A stretch of 64,000 bases of DNA from Xenorhabdus sp. BG5 (GCF_015163665.1 NZ_JADEUG010000016.1:1-64000); one strand, 5' to 3'. Counted from the stretch's first letter, positions 30,889-41,480 are shown. Notes: generated by a model from the letters alone, not told the origin. A program made the numbers and translations.

Positions 30889-32001
30889 ATGAAAAACCCA
30901 AATTTAATACCACGACCATTTGCTCAGAATGGTCAGAAAGATGATATTCCTGCAAACTATAAATCAGACCTACCCAGCCAAAAAGCCACTTGGGATACAG
31001 GATTTCCACAAATAACTATGATGCCCGTTACGGCGGGTGGGTTACCCCCTAGTGGTAGGGATTTTAACGGTATATTTAACCAAATATCCGATAATATCGT
31101 TCATTTATCCAAAGGCGGGAAATATAAATTCTCACAGGAATACGCCAATTCTATTGGCGGATACCCTAAAGGGGCGATATTGCAATCCGATGATGAAACA
31201 AAAGAATTTCAGAGTCTAATTGATAACAACAAAATTGATTTCAATACAGCGCAACTAGATAGCATTAATTCAGCATGGAAACTGGTTAATACAAACCAAA
31301 TACTGGATGAACTGAATAAAAAATTCGACAAATTGAATGTGGTTCAAGCTATAGGTACTGGCACATCACAGGTAATGAGCCAAAAATCCACAACCGACGC
31401 CCTAAACCAAGCCAACGCCAACGCCAACTCTCGCCTCGAAAAATCCCGGAACGGCGCAGATATCCAGGATAAAGCGGCGTTTGTGAAAAACCTCGGTTTA
31501 ACGGCAGGCTCAGCCGTACCCGTTGGTGTACCTATTCCATGGCCGTTAGCGACACCGCCTGCTGGGTGGATGAAATGCAACGGCGCTACATTTACCGCAG
31601 CACAATATCCAGAGCTGGCACGGGTATACCCGTCACTGCGATTACCAGATTTACGTGGAGAATTTATTCGTGGATGGGATGATGGCAGAAATGTTGATGT
31701 TGGGCGTTTGCTCCTTAGTGCTCAGAATTCCGCATTTCAGGACCACTATCACGCATTGCCAACAAGTAATGGCGATGATGACATGCAGGAAAAAGGGATT
31801 ACTACCGTTTTTGACGATAGAAACGCGAGTAATTTCGCTGTAGATATAAAGACGACAACAGGTCCAGTAGGAAATAATTTTGGATTATGGACTGGTAATT
31901 ATTTTAGAACCTACAGCTCACGTGTCTATGGTGGATTTTCTGTTGCAAATGAAACCCGTCCCCGTAACATCGCATTTAACTACATTGTGAGAGCCGCATA
32001 A
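30889..32001 (+). CDS. tail fibre protein with collar-like tip domain
   Basis: 370 residues. The N-terminal 110 (NPNLIPRPFAQNGQKDDIP) attach to the baseplate. A middle segment (about 165-205) rich in Asn/Ala (NQANANANSRLEKSRNGADIQDKAAFVKNLGL) is typical of fibre shafts. The C-terminal part (from about 210) is a phage collar domain: PIPWPLATPPAGWMKCNGATF, then LPDLRGEFIRGWDDGR and HYHAL. It recognises the host surface. The stop overlaps the assembly chaperone start. Confidence 0.9.
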   Translation: MKNPNLIPRPFAQNGQKDDIPANYKSDLPSQKATWDTGFPQITMMPVTAGGLPPSGRDFNGIFNQISDNIVHLSKGGKYKFSQEYANSIGGYPKGAILQSDDETKEFQSLIDNNKIDFNTAQLDSINSAWKLVNTNQILDELNKKFDKLNVVQAIGTGTSQVMSQKSTTDALNQANANANSRLEKSRNGADIQDKAAFVKNLGLTAGSAVPVGVPIPWPLATPPAGWMKCNGATFTAAQYPELARVYPSLRLPDLRGEFIRGWDDGRNVDVGRLLLSAQNSAFQDHYHALPTSNGDDDMQEKGITTVFDDRNASNFAVDIKTTTGPVGNNFGLWTGNYFRTYSSRVYGGFSVANETRPRNIAFNYIVRAA

Positions 32002-32594
32002 TGACTGCAAAATTAGACAAAAATCATATCGCCACTGTCGCGGGTGACATTACTGTTTATAACTATCATGGCGAAACGCGGGAATATAGTTCTGCATCTG
32101 TGGAATATTTACCCATAGGAGTTGGTATCCCTGCTCACTCGTGTATCGATGCACCGGATGACCGCAAACAGGGTTATGCCATTTGTCGCACACAGGATCT
32201 GTTAGAATGGGAATACGTCGCCGATCATCGTGGCGAAACGGTCTACAGCACTGAAACGGGTGCCGCGCAGGTGATTACCGAACTCGGAGATTACCCACCA
32301 AACACAACACCGGATGCCCCAATTACACCATTTGATAAATGGGATGGCAAACGGTGGGTGACTGATACTCAGGCACAACGCCAGTATGAACAGGAACAGG
32401 CAGAATCCCAGAAACGACAATTGTTGGATACAGCCAGCGCCAAAATTGATATTTATCAGGACGCCGTCGATTTAGACATGGCCACCGATGCCGAAAAATC
32501 CGCATTAACTGCCTGGCGTAAATACCGGGTGTTGCTCAATCGGGTGGATTGCTCTACCGCCCCCGATATCCAATGGCCTGAACAACCGAAATAA
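32001..32594 (+). CDS. tail fibre assembly protein (Tfa)
   Basis: 197 residues. The C-terminal half has the tail fibre assembly pattern DKWDGKRWVTDTQAQRQ (about 113-129) followed by helix-rich EQEQAESQKRQLLDTASAKIDIYQDAVDLDMATDAEKSALTAWRKYRVLLNRVD and a final PDIQWPEQP. Tfa proteins fold or cap the fibre tip. It is the last clear phage gene. Tfa and fibre genes are often exchanged together between prophages. Confidence 0.92.
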   Translation: MTAKLDKNHIATVAGDITVYNYHGETREYSSASVEYLPIGVGIPAHSCIDAPDDRKQGYAICRTQDLLEWEYVADHRGETVYSTETGAAQVITELGDYPPNTTPDAPITPFDKWDGKRWVTDTQAQRQYEQEQAESQKRQLLDTASAKIDIYQDAVDLDMATDAEKSALTAWRKYRVLLNRVDCSTAPDIQWPEQPK

Positions 32595-32600
32595 ATATAG

Positions 32601-32732
32601 GGGCTGCGTGCCCCTCATGGCGAACCCTGTGACATCCCTGAAGGTTGTCGCTTAGATGTTCGTGTCCAGATGCCGGAAGATTCGGTGTGGAATGTGGGGC
32701 AGGGGGAGGTGGATATTGAACAGATAGAGTGA
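32601..32732 (+). pseudogene. gene fragment at the prophage right edge
   Basis: A frame without a start codon runs from 32601 to TGA 32730-32732 (43 codons) and reads like real protein: GEPCDIPEGCRLDVRVQMPE, ending WNVGQGEVDIEQIE. It follows a stop at 32598. It is probably the 3' remnant of a gene cut by prophage integration or recombination. I do not recognise the family. Confidence 0.4.
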
Positions 32733-32769
32733 GAGGGGGGCTTTTCTGATATAGCAGTGTCATGAGTTA

Positions 32770-32797
32770 TTTGATTCCCCAGAATGGGGGAATCAAA
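32770..32797. repeat. perfect 11-bp hairpin near the prophage end
   Basis: TTTGATTCCCC (32770-32780), loop AGAATG, GGGGAATCAAA (32787-32797). It could be a terminator for the fibre operon (no long T-run) or mark the prophage/host junction. Confidence 0.6.
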
Positions 32798-33167
32798 GAT
32801 TAAACATTAGGCAATCAGCGAAATTTAGTATAGGAATAGTAAACTAAAGAGTAAGAAAAAGAGTGTTGATTTTGAAATTGTGTACATATATGTGTACTTT
32901 TAAGATGCTTATATCTTAAATATTTCTTTATTTATCAATCTAATATTGTTTTTATTTGTTATATCCATTTAACTAAGGGGACCAATGGAACGCAGTATAC
33001 CTGTTTTTCTTGTCAGAGATAAGGCATAACGAACTGTTTGCTTATATAATCACCACTCTTTTTGGTTACCATTAATGAAAGATTGGCAGTATATTTTACA
33101 TATTGGGTGCAATAGCTGGTATACAGCGCGATAATTGATATCTAAAAATAATTATATGGAGAACAAT
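32798..33167. other. prophage/host junction region, no gene seen
   Basis: AT-rich and without a convincing reading frame. It includes the imperfect palindrome TGTACATATATGTGTAC (32882-32898) and a TATAAT-containing stretch near 33046 that could be the mlaA promoter. The right attachment site must lie around here, but without the left end it cannot be pointed out. Confidence 0.5.
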
Positions 33168-33920
33168 ATGAAGTATCGTCTGAGCGGGGTTGCCCTTACA
33201 GCCGTCTTACTTGTGGGATGTGCCAGTTCATCGAATACGATGGAGCAGGGGCGTTCTGATCCGCTGGAAGGGTTTAACCGTGCTATGTTCAACTTTAATT
33301 ATGATGTTCTCGACCCATATATACTGCGCCCTGTTGCTGTAGCCTGGCGTAGTTATGTGCCGATGCCTGCACGAAATGGCATTGGTAATTTTATGAGCAA
33401 CCTCGAAGAGCCAGCCAGTATGGTGAACAGTTTCTTGCGTGGTGATGTTCATGAAGGTGCAAAACACTTCAACCGTTTCTTTTTGAATACCTTGTTGGGA
33501 ATGGGGGGGCTTATTGATGTGGCTTCCATGGCAAACCCCAAACTGGCAAAAGAAGATCCGATGCGTTTTGGTAGCACATTGGGATACTATAATGTGGGGT
33601 ATGGCCCATATGTTGTTCTGCCCGGTTACGGTAGTTTTACATTGCGTGATGAAGGCGGTAACTTTGCGGATATGACTTATCCGGTATTGAGTTATCTCAC
33701 GGGTTGGATGTCGGTAGGCAAGTGGGTTTTCCAAGGTATAGAAACCCGCGCTCGCTTGCTAGACTCTGACGGCCTGTTAAAGAACTCTTCAGATCCTTAT
33801 TTGATGATGCGTGATGCTTATTTCCAACGCCACAATTTTATGGCCAATGGAGGTAAGTTGGAGCCAGAAAAAAATCCTAATGCGGCAAGTATTCAAGATG
33901 AATTGGATTCTATAGATTAG
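33168..33920 (+). CDS. mlaA: MlaA, outer-membrane lipid asymmetry lipoprotein
   Basis: 250 residues from ATG 33168. A lipoprotein signal ends LLVGC with Cys18, followed by Ala, so outer-membrane sorting is expected. The body matches MlaA/VacJ: DPLEGFNRAMFNFNYDVLDPYILRPVA (about 33-59), FNRFFLNTLLGMGGLIDVAS and PMRFGSTLGYYNVGYGPYVVLPGYG. MlaA removes misplaced phospholipids from the outer leaflet and hands them to MlaC. It converges with fadL as in E. coli, with a shared terminator between them. Confidence 0.96.
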   Translation: MKYRLSGVALTAVLLVGCASSSNTMEQGRSDPLEGFNRAMFNFNYDVLDPYILRPVAVAWRSYVPMPARNGIGNFMSNLEEPASMVNSFLRGDVHEGAKHFNRFFLNTLLGMGGLIDVASMANPKLAKEDPMRFGSTLGYYNVGYGPYVVLPGYGSFTLRDEGGNFADMTYPVLSYLTGWMSVGKWVFQGIETRARLLDSDGLLKNSSDPYLMMRDAYFQRHNFMANGGKLEPEKNPNAASIQDELDSID

Positions 33921-33934
33921 TTCATACTTATCAT

Positions 33935-33965
33935 CAAAAAAGGATAGCACCCGCTATCCTTTTTT
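33935..33965. terminator. bidirectional terminator between mlaA and fadL
   Basis: AAAAAAGGATAGC pairs with GCTATCCTTTTTT around a CACCC-type loop. A-run on the left and T-run on the right make it work for both converging genes. Confidence 0.85.
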
Positions 33966-33982
33966 GGGACTACAGTGTGTAG

Positions 33983-35344
33983 TTAGAATGTATAGTTAAA
34001 GCTTATACCATACAACCATGCAGTTCCTTTGGAATCGAACTCATATGGTGTCGTGCCACCTAATTTCTGGACATCTTCTGGTAGTTTTTCACTAATATGT
34101 ACTTTTTTGCCACGCATATAGGAAACACCGACATCTACAGAAGCATCTTTGTTGAATGCGTAAGTGGTCCCTAAGCTAAACCAAAAACGATCTTGATCTG
34201 GAATGGAAATAGAACGATTTTTGGCTGGTACAGGACTTTCATCAAAGGCGATACCACCACGGAATGTCCAGTTATCGTCATGGTAGTAAGTTGTACCTAG
34301 TGAGATACGGTAAGCGTCGCGGAAACCTTCGTGTTTCTCAAATGCAACATTACCCGTGTCACTCCTTACTGCTTTTAATTCTTTGAATTCGCTCCAGCCA
34401 GTGTATAGCAAGCTATAGTGAATTGCCCATTGTGGAGCAACACGGTTATAACCTGAGAGTTCCCACATATCTGGTAAATTCAGGTCCAGCTTGCCTTTGA
34501 CTATATTACCATTAGTCCCATTATCAAAGACTCCTGGTATATGTGGCAAATCGTTGCTGTAATCTCCGCTTTTAAATTTAACTTTGACTTTTGAACGGTA
34601 AGTCAGGCTATAGCGGTTATTTTCGTCATACTGATATAGGAACCCTGCATTCCAACCGTAACCCCAATCTTTACCTTCCAGTCTGGCAGCTTCAGCGCTA
34701 TCTGGGATTGAAAGATGTGCAAGGACTGGATTACCAATGGCCCGTCCTTTAGCGTTTAGCATCTTAGTGGCTATTGGGCCGAATTCTCCCATATGACGGG
34801 CGATTTTGGCATCAGCATAAACAGCATTGACACCTAAGCCAAAGCTAAACTGGTTATTAAATTTGTAAGCACCGCTTAGGTTTAGGTTCATGGTCTTCAG
34901 TTGAGTTTTACCGCCTAGCAGGCCAGCAGAATAGTTGTTGCTGAAGTCGGTAGACAAGCCGAAGTTAGACGTTGCCGATGCGCCAACAAACCATTGATCA
35001 TTGATTGGAGTAATAAAATGCAGGTTTGGGATCCATGCACGCGGTGCGATATTTTTAGCATCAGTGCTGTTTTTGGTGATGGGAGACTTCCCGGTGATAT
35101 CAACATCTGGGTTGACATACACCAAACCACCAGAAAATGATGGGCGATCAAATAAGGTCATGGCCGCAGGGTTACGACTGCCTACGGAAGCGTTATCTGC
35201 AACGGCACCTGCTCCAGAAAATGCACGGCCTAGTCCTGATGATGAATATTCATTTAATTGAAAACCAGCAGCACTAGCATTGGATGAGAGGATTGCAACC
35301 GCCACTGCTAACGCTGAACGTGTAAATAGGTTTTTCTGGTCCAT
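33983..35344 (-). CDS. fadL: FadL, long-chain fatty acid outer-membrane transporter
   Basis: 453 residues from ATG at 35344 (GAGG eight bases upstream); a TTG two codons earlier is less likely. A signal peptide ends SSNASA near residue 25. The mature start [40 protein letters not shown] is the FadL plug with its conserved NPA motif, and the protein ends in a beta-barrel terminal Phe (NYTF). It lets long-chain fatty acids cross the outer membrane to feed FadI/FadJ. FadR-like sites lie upstream at 35438 and 35590. Confidence 0.96.
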   Translation of the reverse strand: MDQKNLFTRSALAVAVAILSSNASAAGFQLNEYSSSGLGRAFSGAGAVADNASVGSRNPAAMTLFDRPSFSGGLVYVNPDVDITGKSPITKNSTDAKNIAPRAWIPNLHFITPINDQWFVGASATSNFGLSTDFSNNYSAGLLGGKTQLKTMNLNLSGAYKFNNQFSFGLGVNAVYADAKIARHMGEFGPIATKMLNAKGRAIGNPVLAHLSIPDSAEAARLEGKDWGYGWNAGFLYQYDENNRYSLTYRSKVKVKFKSGDYSNDLPHIPGVFDNGTNGNIVKGKLDLNLPDMWELSGYNRVAPQWAIHYSLLYTGWSEFKELKAVRSDTGNVAFEKHEGFRDAYRISLGTTYYHDDNWTFRGGIAFDESPVPAKNRSISIPDQDRFWFSLGTTYAFNKDASVDVGVSYMRGKKVHISEKLPEDVQKLGGTTPYEFDSKGTAWLYGISFNYTF

Positions 35345-35437
35345 AACCAAAACCTCATTGTCTAATTATTATTAACATGCCACTCAAGTAGCTGAGAGCG
35401 CGGGATTGTAGAGTCGATTTGTCACCATGGCAATAAT

Positions 35438-35454
35438 GACAAATCAGACCAGTG
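35438..35454. promoter_or_regulatory. FadR-like site upstream of fadL
   Basis: Centred on A 35446. The right half GACCAG is perfect, the left half CAAATC is weak; about 9 of 14 consensus positions match the FadR operator. It lies about 95 bases upstream of the fadL start. Confidence 0.4.
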
Positions 35455-35589
35455 CACGAAGTATAGGCTTGATAATAGAATGTGTTGCAAGAATGTTTTC
35501 TAAATATAACCAAAATGATTCTTAAATTGGGACTTGCTTAACAAAAAATAGACAACTTCCGTTAATGAAGTGTAAACGGGTTTTTGTTG

Positions 35590-35606
35590 ACGTGGTCAGA
35601 TCAATA
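35590..35606. promoter_or_regulatory. FadR-like site between fadL and yfcZ
   Basis: ACGTGGTCAGATCAATA keeps the core TGGTCnGA and matches about 10 of 14 FadR consensus positions. It could serve fadL and/or yfcZ, which are transcribed divergently from this 359-base gap; otherwise the gap shows only AT-rich promoter-like sequence. Confidence 0.45.
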
Positions 35607-35703
35607 AATAGTGAGATAAATGACTTCAAACAGCGCAAATGCTGGTTACCGGCAGTCAGGAAAACGTAGAATTATCAGCAAGTTTTTTAGCCGGAGAAAT
35701 TAA

Positions 35704-36000
35704 ATGTCTGATGCGATTAAGCGCTGTAATGCCGAAGAAACGGCAGCTTGCTGCTGTGTTGATGTGGGAACCGTTATTGATAATGAAGACTGCACCGCTT
35801 CTTATCAGTGTATTTTTGCGAGTGAACAAGACGCCGAAATCATGCTTAATACGTTAATCAAAAAGGCAAAATTTGTGGAATCTGATCCCTGTGCTATACG
35901 CCATAGTATCGAAGCGATTGACGGTGGAATGCAATTATCTGTGGACTTTACCTTTAGTTGTCAAGCGGAAGCCCTTATCTTTCAGTTAGGCTTGCGTTAA
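35704..36000 (+). CDS. yfcZ: YfcZ/YiiS-family protein
   Basis: 98 residues, acidic and cysteine-rich near the N-terminus (ETAACCCVDVGTV). It has the YfcZ pattern CTASYQCIFASEQDAEIMLNTLIKKAKFVESDPC (about 31-64) and LSVDFTFSCQAEALIFQLGLR at the end. The function is unknown. It lies between fadL and fadI exactly as in E. coli. A GGAG ribosome site lies seven bases before the ATG. Confidence 0.9.
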   Translation: MSDAIKRCNAEETAACCCVDVGTVIDNEDCTASYQCIFASEQDAEIMLNTLIKKAKFVESDPCAIRHSIEAIDGGMQLSVDFTFSCQAEALIFQLGLR

Positions 36001-36213
36001 TTCACTCTGAATAACGGTTTTCTCATTGTTTTGTCATACCAAACAGTGAGAAAATCGCTTGTAATAGATTGTAAATCATTGCCTTTTCTTTGTACTCCTT
36101 TCGCTTATTCTTCATTTAAGTTGTATAAATTATAAATAGTTTAAAGTTGAGTTTGTTCTCATTTTTAGTTTATTCCTGTTTGCTATTTTCCAACATTGCG
36201 TTAACAATGCATC

Positions 36214-36230
36214 ATCAGGTCTGACCTCTT
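36214..36230. promoter_or_regulatory. FadR-like operator upstream of fadIJ
   Basis: ATCAGGTCTGACCTCTT has the perfect inner palindrome AGGTC T GACCT and matches about 11 of 14 FadR consensus positions, 63 bases before the fadI ATG. FadR is known to repress fadIJ in E. coli until acyl-CoA appears. Confidence 0.6.
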
Positions 36231-36292
36231 ATGAGGTGAGTAAATATTTTTAATCAATCAATTGATTTAGTTAATAATAATTAGGAGTTGCT

Positions 36293-37603
36293 ATGGGTCG
36301 TTCTTCAACAAAAGTAATACCGCAAAAGGAACGTGTTGCTATTGTCAGCGGGTTGCGCATTCCTTTTGCGAAACAGGCAACTTTCTACCACGGTATTCCA
36401 GCTGTTGACTTGGGAAAGGCTGTTGTCAGCGAGCTGGTCATTAGGAGCGGTTTGTCGCCTGAGAAGATCGACCAATTGGTTTTTGGGCAGGTTGTTCAAA
36501 TGCCGGAAGCGCCAAATATTGCAAGGGAAATAGTTTTGGGGGCAGGCTTAAGTGTGAATACTGATGCTTATAGTGTTTCCCGTGCTTGTGCGACGAGTTT
36601 TCAGGCAATTGCAAATGTGGCTGAAAGTATTATGGCAGGCGTAGTCAATATAGGGATCGCAGGAGGCGCGGATTCCTCATCCGTTTTACCTATCGGAGTG
36701 ACGAAGTCATTGGCGCGCACGTTAGTTGACATGAACAAAGCCAAAAGTCTCCCGCAACGATTAAAATTACTCAGTCGATTGAAATTACGTGATTTATTGC
36801 CTGTATCCCCTGCTGTTGCAGAGTATTCCACGGGGTTGAGAATGGGAGATACCGCGGAGCAGATGGCAAAAACGTATCATATCAGCCGCGAAGATCAGGA
36901 TGCGCTTGCGCACCGCTCGCATGTACTGGCCGCCAAAGCCTGGGAGCAAGGGCTTTTGCAAGAGGAAATCATATCGGCCTATTTCCCGCCATACCGCAAG
37001 ACATTGGCAGAAGATAACAATATCAGAAAAAACTCAACCTTAGCTTCTTATGCCAAATTGCGTCCGGCCTTTGATCGAAAACATGGCACAGTCACCGCGG
37101 CAAACAGCACACCACTGACGGATGGTGCCGCAGCAGTGATGTTAATGCGTGAATCCGTTGCCAAAGAGCTTGGTATGGTTCCATTGGGGTATTTACGTAG
37201 TTATGCATTTTCTGCCATTGATGTTTGGCAGGACATGTTACTGGGGCCGTCCTATGCAACCCCGTTGGCACTGGAGCGTGCGGGTATTACTTTGAATGAA
37301 CTGACTCTTATCGACATGCATGAAGCCTTTGCTGCCCAAACATTAACGAATTTAAACATGTTTGCCAGTGAGAAATTTGCCCGTGAAAAGTTGGGACGTA
37401 CTCAGGCAATTGGTGAAGTGGATATGGATAAATTCAATGTGTTAGGCGGATCAATTGCTTATGGGCATCCCTTCGCGGCGACAGGCGCCAGAATGGTGAC
37501 CCAAACGTTGAATGAATTGCGTCGCCGTGGGGGCGGTTTTGGGTTAACAACAGCTTGTGCCGCGGGTGGTTTGGGTGCAGCAATGGTATTGGAGGTAGAA
37601 TAA
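36293..37603 (+). CDS. fadI: FadI, 3-ketoacyl-CoA thiolase
   Basis: 436 residues, the length of E. coli FadI. Thiolase motifs: [12 protein letters not shown] with the nucleophilic Cys (about residue 100), [33 protein letters not shown], and the C-terminal [16 protein letters not shown] with the second catalytic Cys. It cleaves 3-ketoacyl-CoA in beta-oxidation and works with FadJ, encoded next with a one-base TAATG overlap. The gene has its own promoter region with a FadR-like site. Confidence 0.96.
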   Translation: MGRSSTKVIPQKERVAIVSGLRIPFAKQATFYHGIPAVDLGKAVVSELVIRSGLSPEKIDQLVFGQVVQMPEAPNIAREIVLGAGLSVNTDAYSVSRACATSFQAIANVAESIMAGVVNIGIAGGADSSSVLPIGVTKSLARTLVDMNKAKSLPQRLKLLSRLKLRDLLPVSPAVAEYSTGLRMGDTAEQMAKTYHISREDQDALAHRSHVLAAKAWEQGLLQEEIISAYFPPYRKTLAEDNNIRKNSTLASYAKLRPAFDRKHGTVTAANSTPLTDGAAAVMLMRESVAKELGMVPLGYLRSYAFSAIDVWQDMLLGPSYATPLALERAGITLNELTLIDMHEAFAAQTLTNLNMFASEKFAREKLGRTQAIGEVDMDKFNVLGGSIAYGHPFAATGARMVTQTLNELRRRGGGFGLTTACAAGGLGAAMVLEVE

Positions 37604-39759
37604 TGGCTCAGGCTGAAAAAGAAACGGTTATGTCAGCAACAATGCAACCGGAGCAATCGGTATTCCGTTTTTCTGTCAGGGACGACAAGGTGGGAATTAT
37701 CACCATTGATGTCCCAGGAGAGAAAGTCAACACCCTGAAAGCTGAATTTGTTGAGCAGTTCCTGATCATATTTGAAAAAGCGCAACAAGTTTCAGGCTTG
37801 AAAGGGTTGGTTATTGTGTCCGGCAAGCCGGATACTTTCATTGCTGGTGCGGATATTAGCATGATAGCTAACTGCCAAACTCAGGAAGAAGCGACAGCCT
37901 TAGCTGAAAAAGGTCAAAAACTGTTTGCGCAGCTTGCCAATTATCCTTTGCCTGTTGTGGCAGCGATTCATGGTGCGTGCTTAGGTGGTGGGCTGGAGTT
38001 GGCATTGGCTTGTCATGCGCGTATCTGTTCTTTGGATGAAAAAACCCGTCTTGGTTTGCCGGAAGTTCAGCTTGGGTTATTGCCCGGCTCAGGTGGAACG
38101 CAGAGATTGCCTCGTTTGATTGGTGTCAGTGCTGCTTTGGACATCATATTGACAGGCCGTCAGCTCAAGGCAAAACAGGCGCTACGGTTGGGTGTTGTGG
38201 ATGACGCAGTTCCTTTAGATATCTTGTTAGATGTTGCTGTGCAATATGTTAAAAAAGGCATCGTGAAACGGAAGCCATTGGCATGGTCGCAACGTATACT
38301 GGCAAGTGCGTTAGGCAGGCCGTTGTTATTCCAGATGGTTCATAAAAAAACGCGAGAAAAAACGCGTGGCCATTATCCCGCCCCAGAAAAAATCATCAAT
38401 GTGATTCGTGCCGGTTTGGAAAAAGGCTCAGAGAAAGGCTTTCAGCTTGAAGCCAAGGCATTTGGTGCGCTGGCGATGACGCAAGAATCAGAAGCATTGC
38501 GGAGCCTGTTTTTTGCTTCTACAACGTTGAAGAATGAAACTGGCTCTTCAGAACAGCCCGCTGAAATCAGACAGGTGGGGATTTTGGGAGGCGGCCTGAT
38601 GGGGGGCGGTATTGCTAATGTAACCGTGACGCGAGGAAATTTGCCTGCCCGCATTAAAGATATTAATGAAAAAGGCATCAACCAGGCATTGAAATATACA
38701 TGGGATCTCCTTTCTAAGCGGGTAAAACAGCGTCGTTTGAAATCAAGTGAACGTTCTCGTCAGATGTCTCTATTGACAGGAACGACCGATTACAGTGGAT
38801 TTAAGCAAGCTGATATTGTTGTTGAAGCGGTATTTGAAGATTTAGTCTTAAAACGCAAAATGGTTACAGAGATTGAAGAGAATACAAAACCTGAAACCAT
38901 TTTTGCGTCTAACACGTCTTCATTGCCAATTCATAAGATTGCTGAATCTGCGACTCGGCCAGAGCAAGTGATCGGTCTTCACTATTTCAGTCCTGTAGAC
39001 AAAATGCCGCTGGTGGAAGTCATTCCACATGAGGGAACGAGTGAAAAAACGATCGCAACTGCCGTAGCGTTAGCCAAGAAACAGGGAAAAACAGCGATTG
39101 TTGTCGGGGATAAAGCGGGTTTTTATGTGAACCGAATTCTGACACCTTACATTAATGAGGCTGGCTATTGTTTATTGGAAGGTGAGCCGATTGAACATAT
39201 TGATAATGCTTTGCTGAATTTCGGTTTTCCTGTTGGCCCCATCAATCTGCTGGATGAAGTTGGCATAGATGTGGGTACTAAAATCATCCCTATTTTAGTA
39301 GAAGAATTAGGTAGTCGATTTGCAGCACCAGAGATTTTATCTGCAATTTTGCAGGATGACCGAAAAGGCAAGAAGAATGGCCGCGGCTTCTATTTGTATA
39401 CGGGCAGAAAAAAAGCCAAAGAAGTGGATGCTTCGATTTATTCCTTATTAAAGATCAAACCAGCGATAAAAATGTTGCCGGCTGACATTGCCCAGCGTTG
39501 TGTGATGCTCATGCTGAATGAAGCTGTGCGCTGTCTGGATGAGGGGATTATCAGAAGTCCGCGTGATGGTGATATTGGTGCTGTATTTGGTATCGGATTC
39601 CCGCCATTCTTGGGAGGACCATTCCGTTATATTGATAAGCTTGGCAGTGATAAAGTTGTAGAAATTTTACGTCGTCTGGAGGCGCAATATGGCGAAAGGT
39701 TTGCTCCTTGTGAGCGTTTAATCCAGATGGTTGAACAGAAAAAGCAATTTCACGCATAA
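37603..39759 (+). CDS. fadJ: FadJ, multifunctional beta-oxidation enzyme
   Basis: 718 residues from ATG 37603 (GGAGG upstream), matching the 714 of E. coli. The N-terminal crotonase domain has [27 protein letters not shown] (about 124-141) and [21 protein letters not shown] for hydratase activity. From about residue 325, [14 protein letters not shown] starts the NAD-binding 3-hydroxyacyl-CoA dehydrogenase, with [18 protein letters not shown] (about 458-475) near its catalytic His. It forms the fatty-acid oxidation complex with FadI. A terminator follows at 39787. Confidence 0.96.
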   Translation: MAQAEKETVMSATMQPEQSVFRFSVRDDKVGIITIDVPGEKVNTLKAEFVEQFLIIFEKAQQVSGLKGLVIVSGKPDTFIAGADISMIANCQTQEEATALAEKGQKLFAQLANYPLPVVAAIHGACLGGGLELALACHARICSLDEKTRLGLPEVQLGLLPGSGGTQRLPRLIGVSAALDIILTGRQLKAKQALRLGVVDDAVPLDILLDVAVQYVKKGIVKRKPLAWSQRILASALGRPLLFQMVHKKTREKTRGHYPAPEKIINVIRAGLEKGSEKGFQLEAKAFGALAMTQESEALRSLFFASTTLKNETGSSEQPAEIRQVGILGGGLMGGGIANVTVTRGNLPARIKDINEKGINQALKYTWDLLSKRVKQRRLKSSERSRQMSLLTGTTDYSGFKQADIVVEAVFEDLVLKRKMVTEIEENTKPETIFASNTSSLPIHKIAESATRPEQVIGLHYFSPVDKMPLVEVIPHEGTSEKTIATAVALAKKQGKTAIVVGDKAGFYVNRILTPYINEAGYCLLEGEPIEHIDNALLNFGFPVGPINLLDEVGIDVGTKIIPILVEELGSRFAAPEILSAILQDDRKGKKNGRGFYLYTGRKKAKEVDASIYSLLKIKPAIKMLPADIAQRCVMLMLNEAVRCLDEGIIRSPRDGDIGAVFGIGFPPFLGGPFRYIDKLGSDKVVEILRRLEAQYGERFAPCERLIQMVEQKKQFHA

Positions 39760-39786
39760 TTTGAATTTTGTGTGTTAAACAGTGAG

Positions 39787-39819
39787 ATCGGCTCTGTTAA
39801 TTAAGAGCCGATTTTTTTA
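39787..39819 (+). terminator. rho-independent terminator of fadIJ
   Basis: ATCGGCTCT (39787-39795) pairs exactly with AGAGCCGAT (39804-39812), followed by seven T. Confidence 0.9.
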
Positions 39820-40121
39820 TGGAATTAAGTAATTATCCATGGTTTTTTTATTTTCTATATAAAAATAGTCGTACAACATAACGATAGATATATAAATTTT
39901 TTTAGCCATTTTATTTACCTTTGTTTTAGGGCAGAATGCGAATTAGCTCTAACTGAAACGTTTTTATCCCCTTTGTAAATCCGCAGGGAATATATCAAAT
40001 ATTAGCGTAACAACAATTTTTGATCTTACTTATTAATACCGTATAACCAATAAGTTATCTCAATAAAAGCGAATGCGTGGGTTATTCTGAGATAGGTTCG
40101 CAATTAACTAAACGGTGGATT
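39820..40121. other. AT-rich gap before sixA
   Basis: No gene, repeat or strong hairpin seen. The stretch presumably holds the sixA promoter, but I cannot single out a convincing -35/-10 pair. Confidence 0.4.
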
Positions 40122-40604
40122 ATGTACGTTTTTATTATGCGTCATGGTGATGCTGCCATGGATGCAATCAGTGATGCAGCACGGGAACTTACACTCAGAG
40201 GGTGCCAGGAATCACAGACAATGGCTGATTGGCTTTCGCAGCAATCGCCTGACATCGATTGTGTTTTGGTTAGCCCTTATATCCGTGCGGAACAAACCTT
40301 AAAGGCAGTGCGAGAAAACCTGGTGCTTCCCGAGAATGAAGAAATACTGGCTGAGTTAACGCCATCGGGAGATGTCATGCTGGTTGCCAGCTATTTGCAC
40401 GTTTTGTCAGCACAAGGGCATAAATCTGTATTGGTGGTTTCTCATTTACCATTGGTCGGTTATTTGGTTTCTGAGCTTTGCCCTGGGCAAACTCCGCCGA
40501 TGTTTGCAACATCCAGCATTGCTTGTGTCGAGTTGGATCACCAAACAGAAAAAGGGTGTCTGTTATGGCAAACATCTCCTGCACAATTAGCGGCGAAATC
40601 CTGA
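40122..40604 (+). CDS. sixA: SixA, phosphohistidine phosphatase
   Basis: 160 residues from ATG 40122. YVFIMRHGDA places the catalytic His at residue 8 in an RHG motif. Later SPYIRAEQTL and VVSHLPLVGYLVSEL give the second Arg and His of the histidine-phosphatase fold. SixA removes phosphate from phosphohistidine of the PTS-Ntr system (NPr). Same position as in E. coli, after fadJ. An earlier in-frame start at 40077 lacks support. Confidence 0.95.
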   Translation: MYVFIMRHGDAAMDAISDAARELTLRGCQESQTMADWLSQQSPDIDCVLVSPYIRAEQTLKAVRENLVLPENEEILAELTPSGDVMLVASYLHVLSAQGHKSVLVVSHLPLVGYLVSELCPGQTPPMFATSSIACVELDHQTEKGCLLWQTSPAQLAAKS

Positions 40605-40638
40605 CCAGACACCTTAATTATTAGGCAATTTAATTAAA

Positions 40639-40746
40639 TATACCAATCTAACTTCAAGATGTGTGTGATTTCTCCCCGCGGAGCGGGGGAGAAATCAGGT
40701 TTCATAGCGTGTTGTAAATTGCAACTTGAAGTTTAATGCGGATATA
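40639..40746. repeat. inverted-repeat intergenic element, copy 1 (about 108 bp)
   Basis: Starts TATACCAATCTAACTTCAAG and ends with CTTGAAGTT...ATA, with an internal hairpin (ATTTCTCCCC...GGGGGAGAAAT). It is nearly identical to 50594-50699, and the ends match shorter elements at 53885 and 59018. The form resembles small non-autonomous elements scattered in Xenorhabdus and Photorhabdus genomes. Confidence 0.85.
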
Positions 40747-40755
40747 AAGACCAAA

Positions 40756-41298
40756 TTAGCGCTGCGTAAACTCATCCATCTCTACCAAAATGAGTAACGC
40801 AGCGTTCCCTCCCCACGCTTTGGGCGCTTGATGGAAGGCAATAATATCAGGATGTTGGGCAAGCCATAGCGGGGCTTGTTGTTTGAGAATATGTTTACCG
40901 TGTCCATGCATAACACAGGCACAATAGACATGCTCGCGACGACAGGCAGCGATTAATGCCCCAATTTCTTGTTTGGCCTGCAACTGAGTTAGCCCATGTA
41001 AATCCAGAAAAAGTTCAGGGGAATAATCTCCCCGCCGCAATTTCTTTAATTCATAATGGCTGGCACCTTCCCGAATGTAACGAGTCGGGCCTTCCATCTC
41101 TAAATTTGGCTGGAATTCATCGGAAAAATAGTAACTGGCATCCGCTTGCTCTTGCATCAAGCGTTCAGGGGCAACAGCGTTAATTTTTTTTCTTTTCGGG
41201 GGATGGGAAACCGTATCTTGTGCAATACGACGAGTTCCCGTAACAGACGTTCTGAATAGACTGATGTCTTCTGAGTTTAGTTGATATTTCTTCTTCAT
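40756..41298 (-). CDS. smrB: SmrB, Smr-domain endonuclease (ribosome rescue)
   Basis: 180 residues. The C-terminal Smr domain shows [24 protein letters not shown] (about 96-119) and [19 protein letters not shown], then [18 protein letters not shown]. The N-terminal part carries the family's basic tail that binds ribosomes. SmrB cuts mRNA between collided ribosomes. In E. coli it is divergent from prmB next door; here the hut cluster lies between them. Confidence 0.94.
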   Translation of the reverse strand: MKKKYQLNSEDISLFRTSVTGTRRIAQDTVSHPPKRKKINAVAPERLMQEQADASYYFSDEFQPNLEMEGPTRYIREGASHYELKKLRRGDYSPELFLDLHGLTQLQAKQEIGALIAACRREHVYCACVMHGHGKHILKQQAPLWLAQHPDIIAFHQAPKAWGGNAALLILVEMDEFTQR

Positions 41299-41427
41299 TA
41301 CACATTCATTTACTCACTGCTTTTGGCAAGTGTACCTGATTTTTTGTGATTTTTCCTGGCAGTTATCATTTTAAGTAACAAATTGTTCACAAAATGATTT
41401 GACAATTATGTTTGGTTATAAAATAAA

Positions 41428-41437
41428 TGTATATACA
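41428..41437. promoter_or_regulatory. HutC-like operator before hutI
   Basis: TGTATATACA, a perfect 10-bp palindrome, 44 bases before the hutI ATG. The same decamer lies before hutU (44743-44752). GntR-type HutC repressors bind sites of this kind and are released by urocanate. Confidence 0.7.
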
Positions 41438-41480
41438 ACATGAATTCTGACACAAACAAGAAAAATAACAGGATAGTATA

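Noticed and set aside
33228-33734. 168-residue minus-strand frame
   Set aside because: Antisense to mlaA, rich in His/Thr from reverse-reading, no start context.
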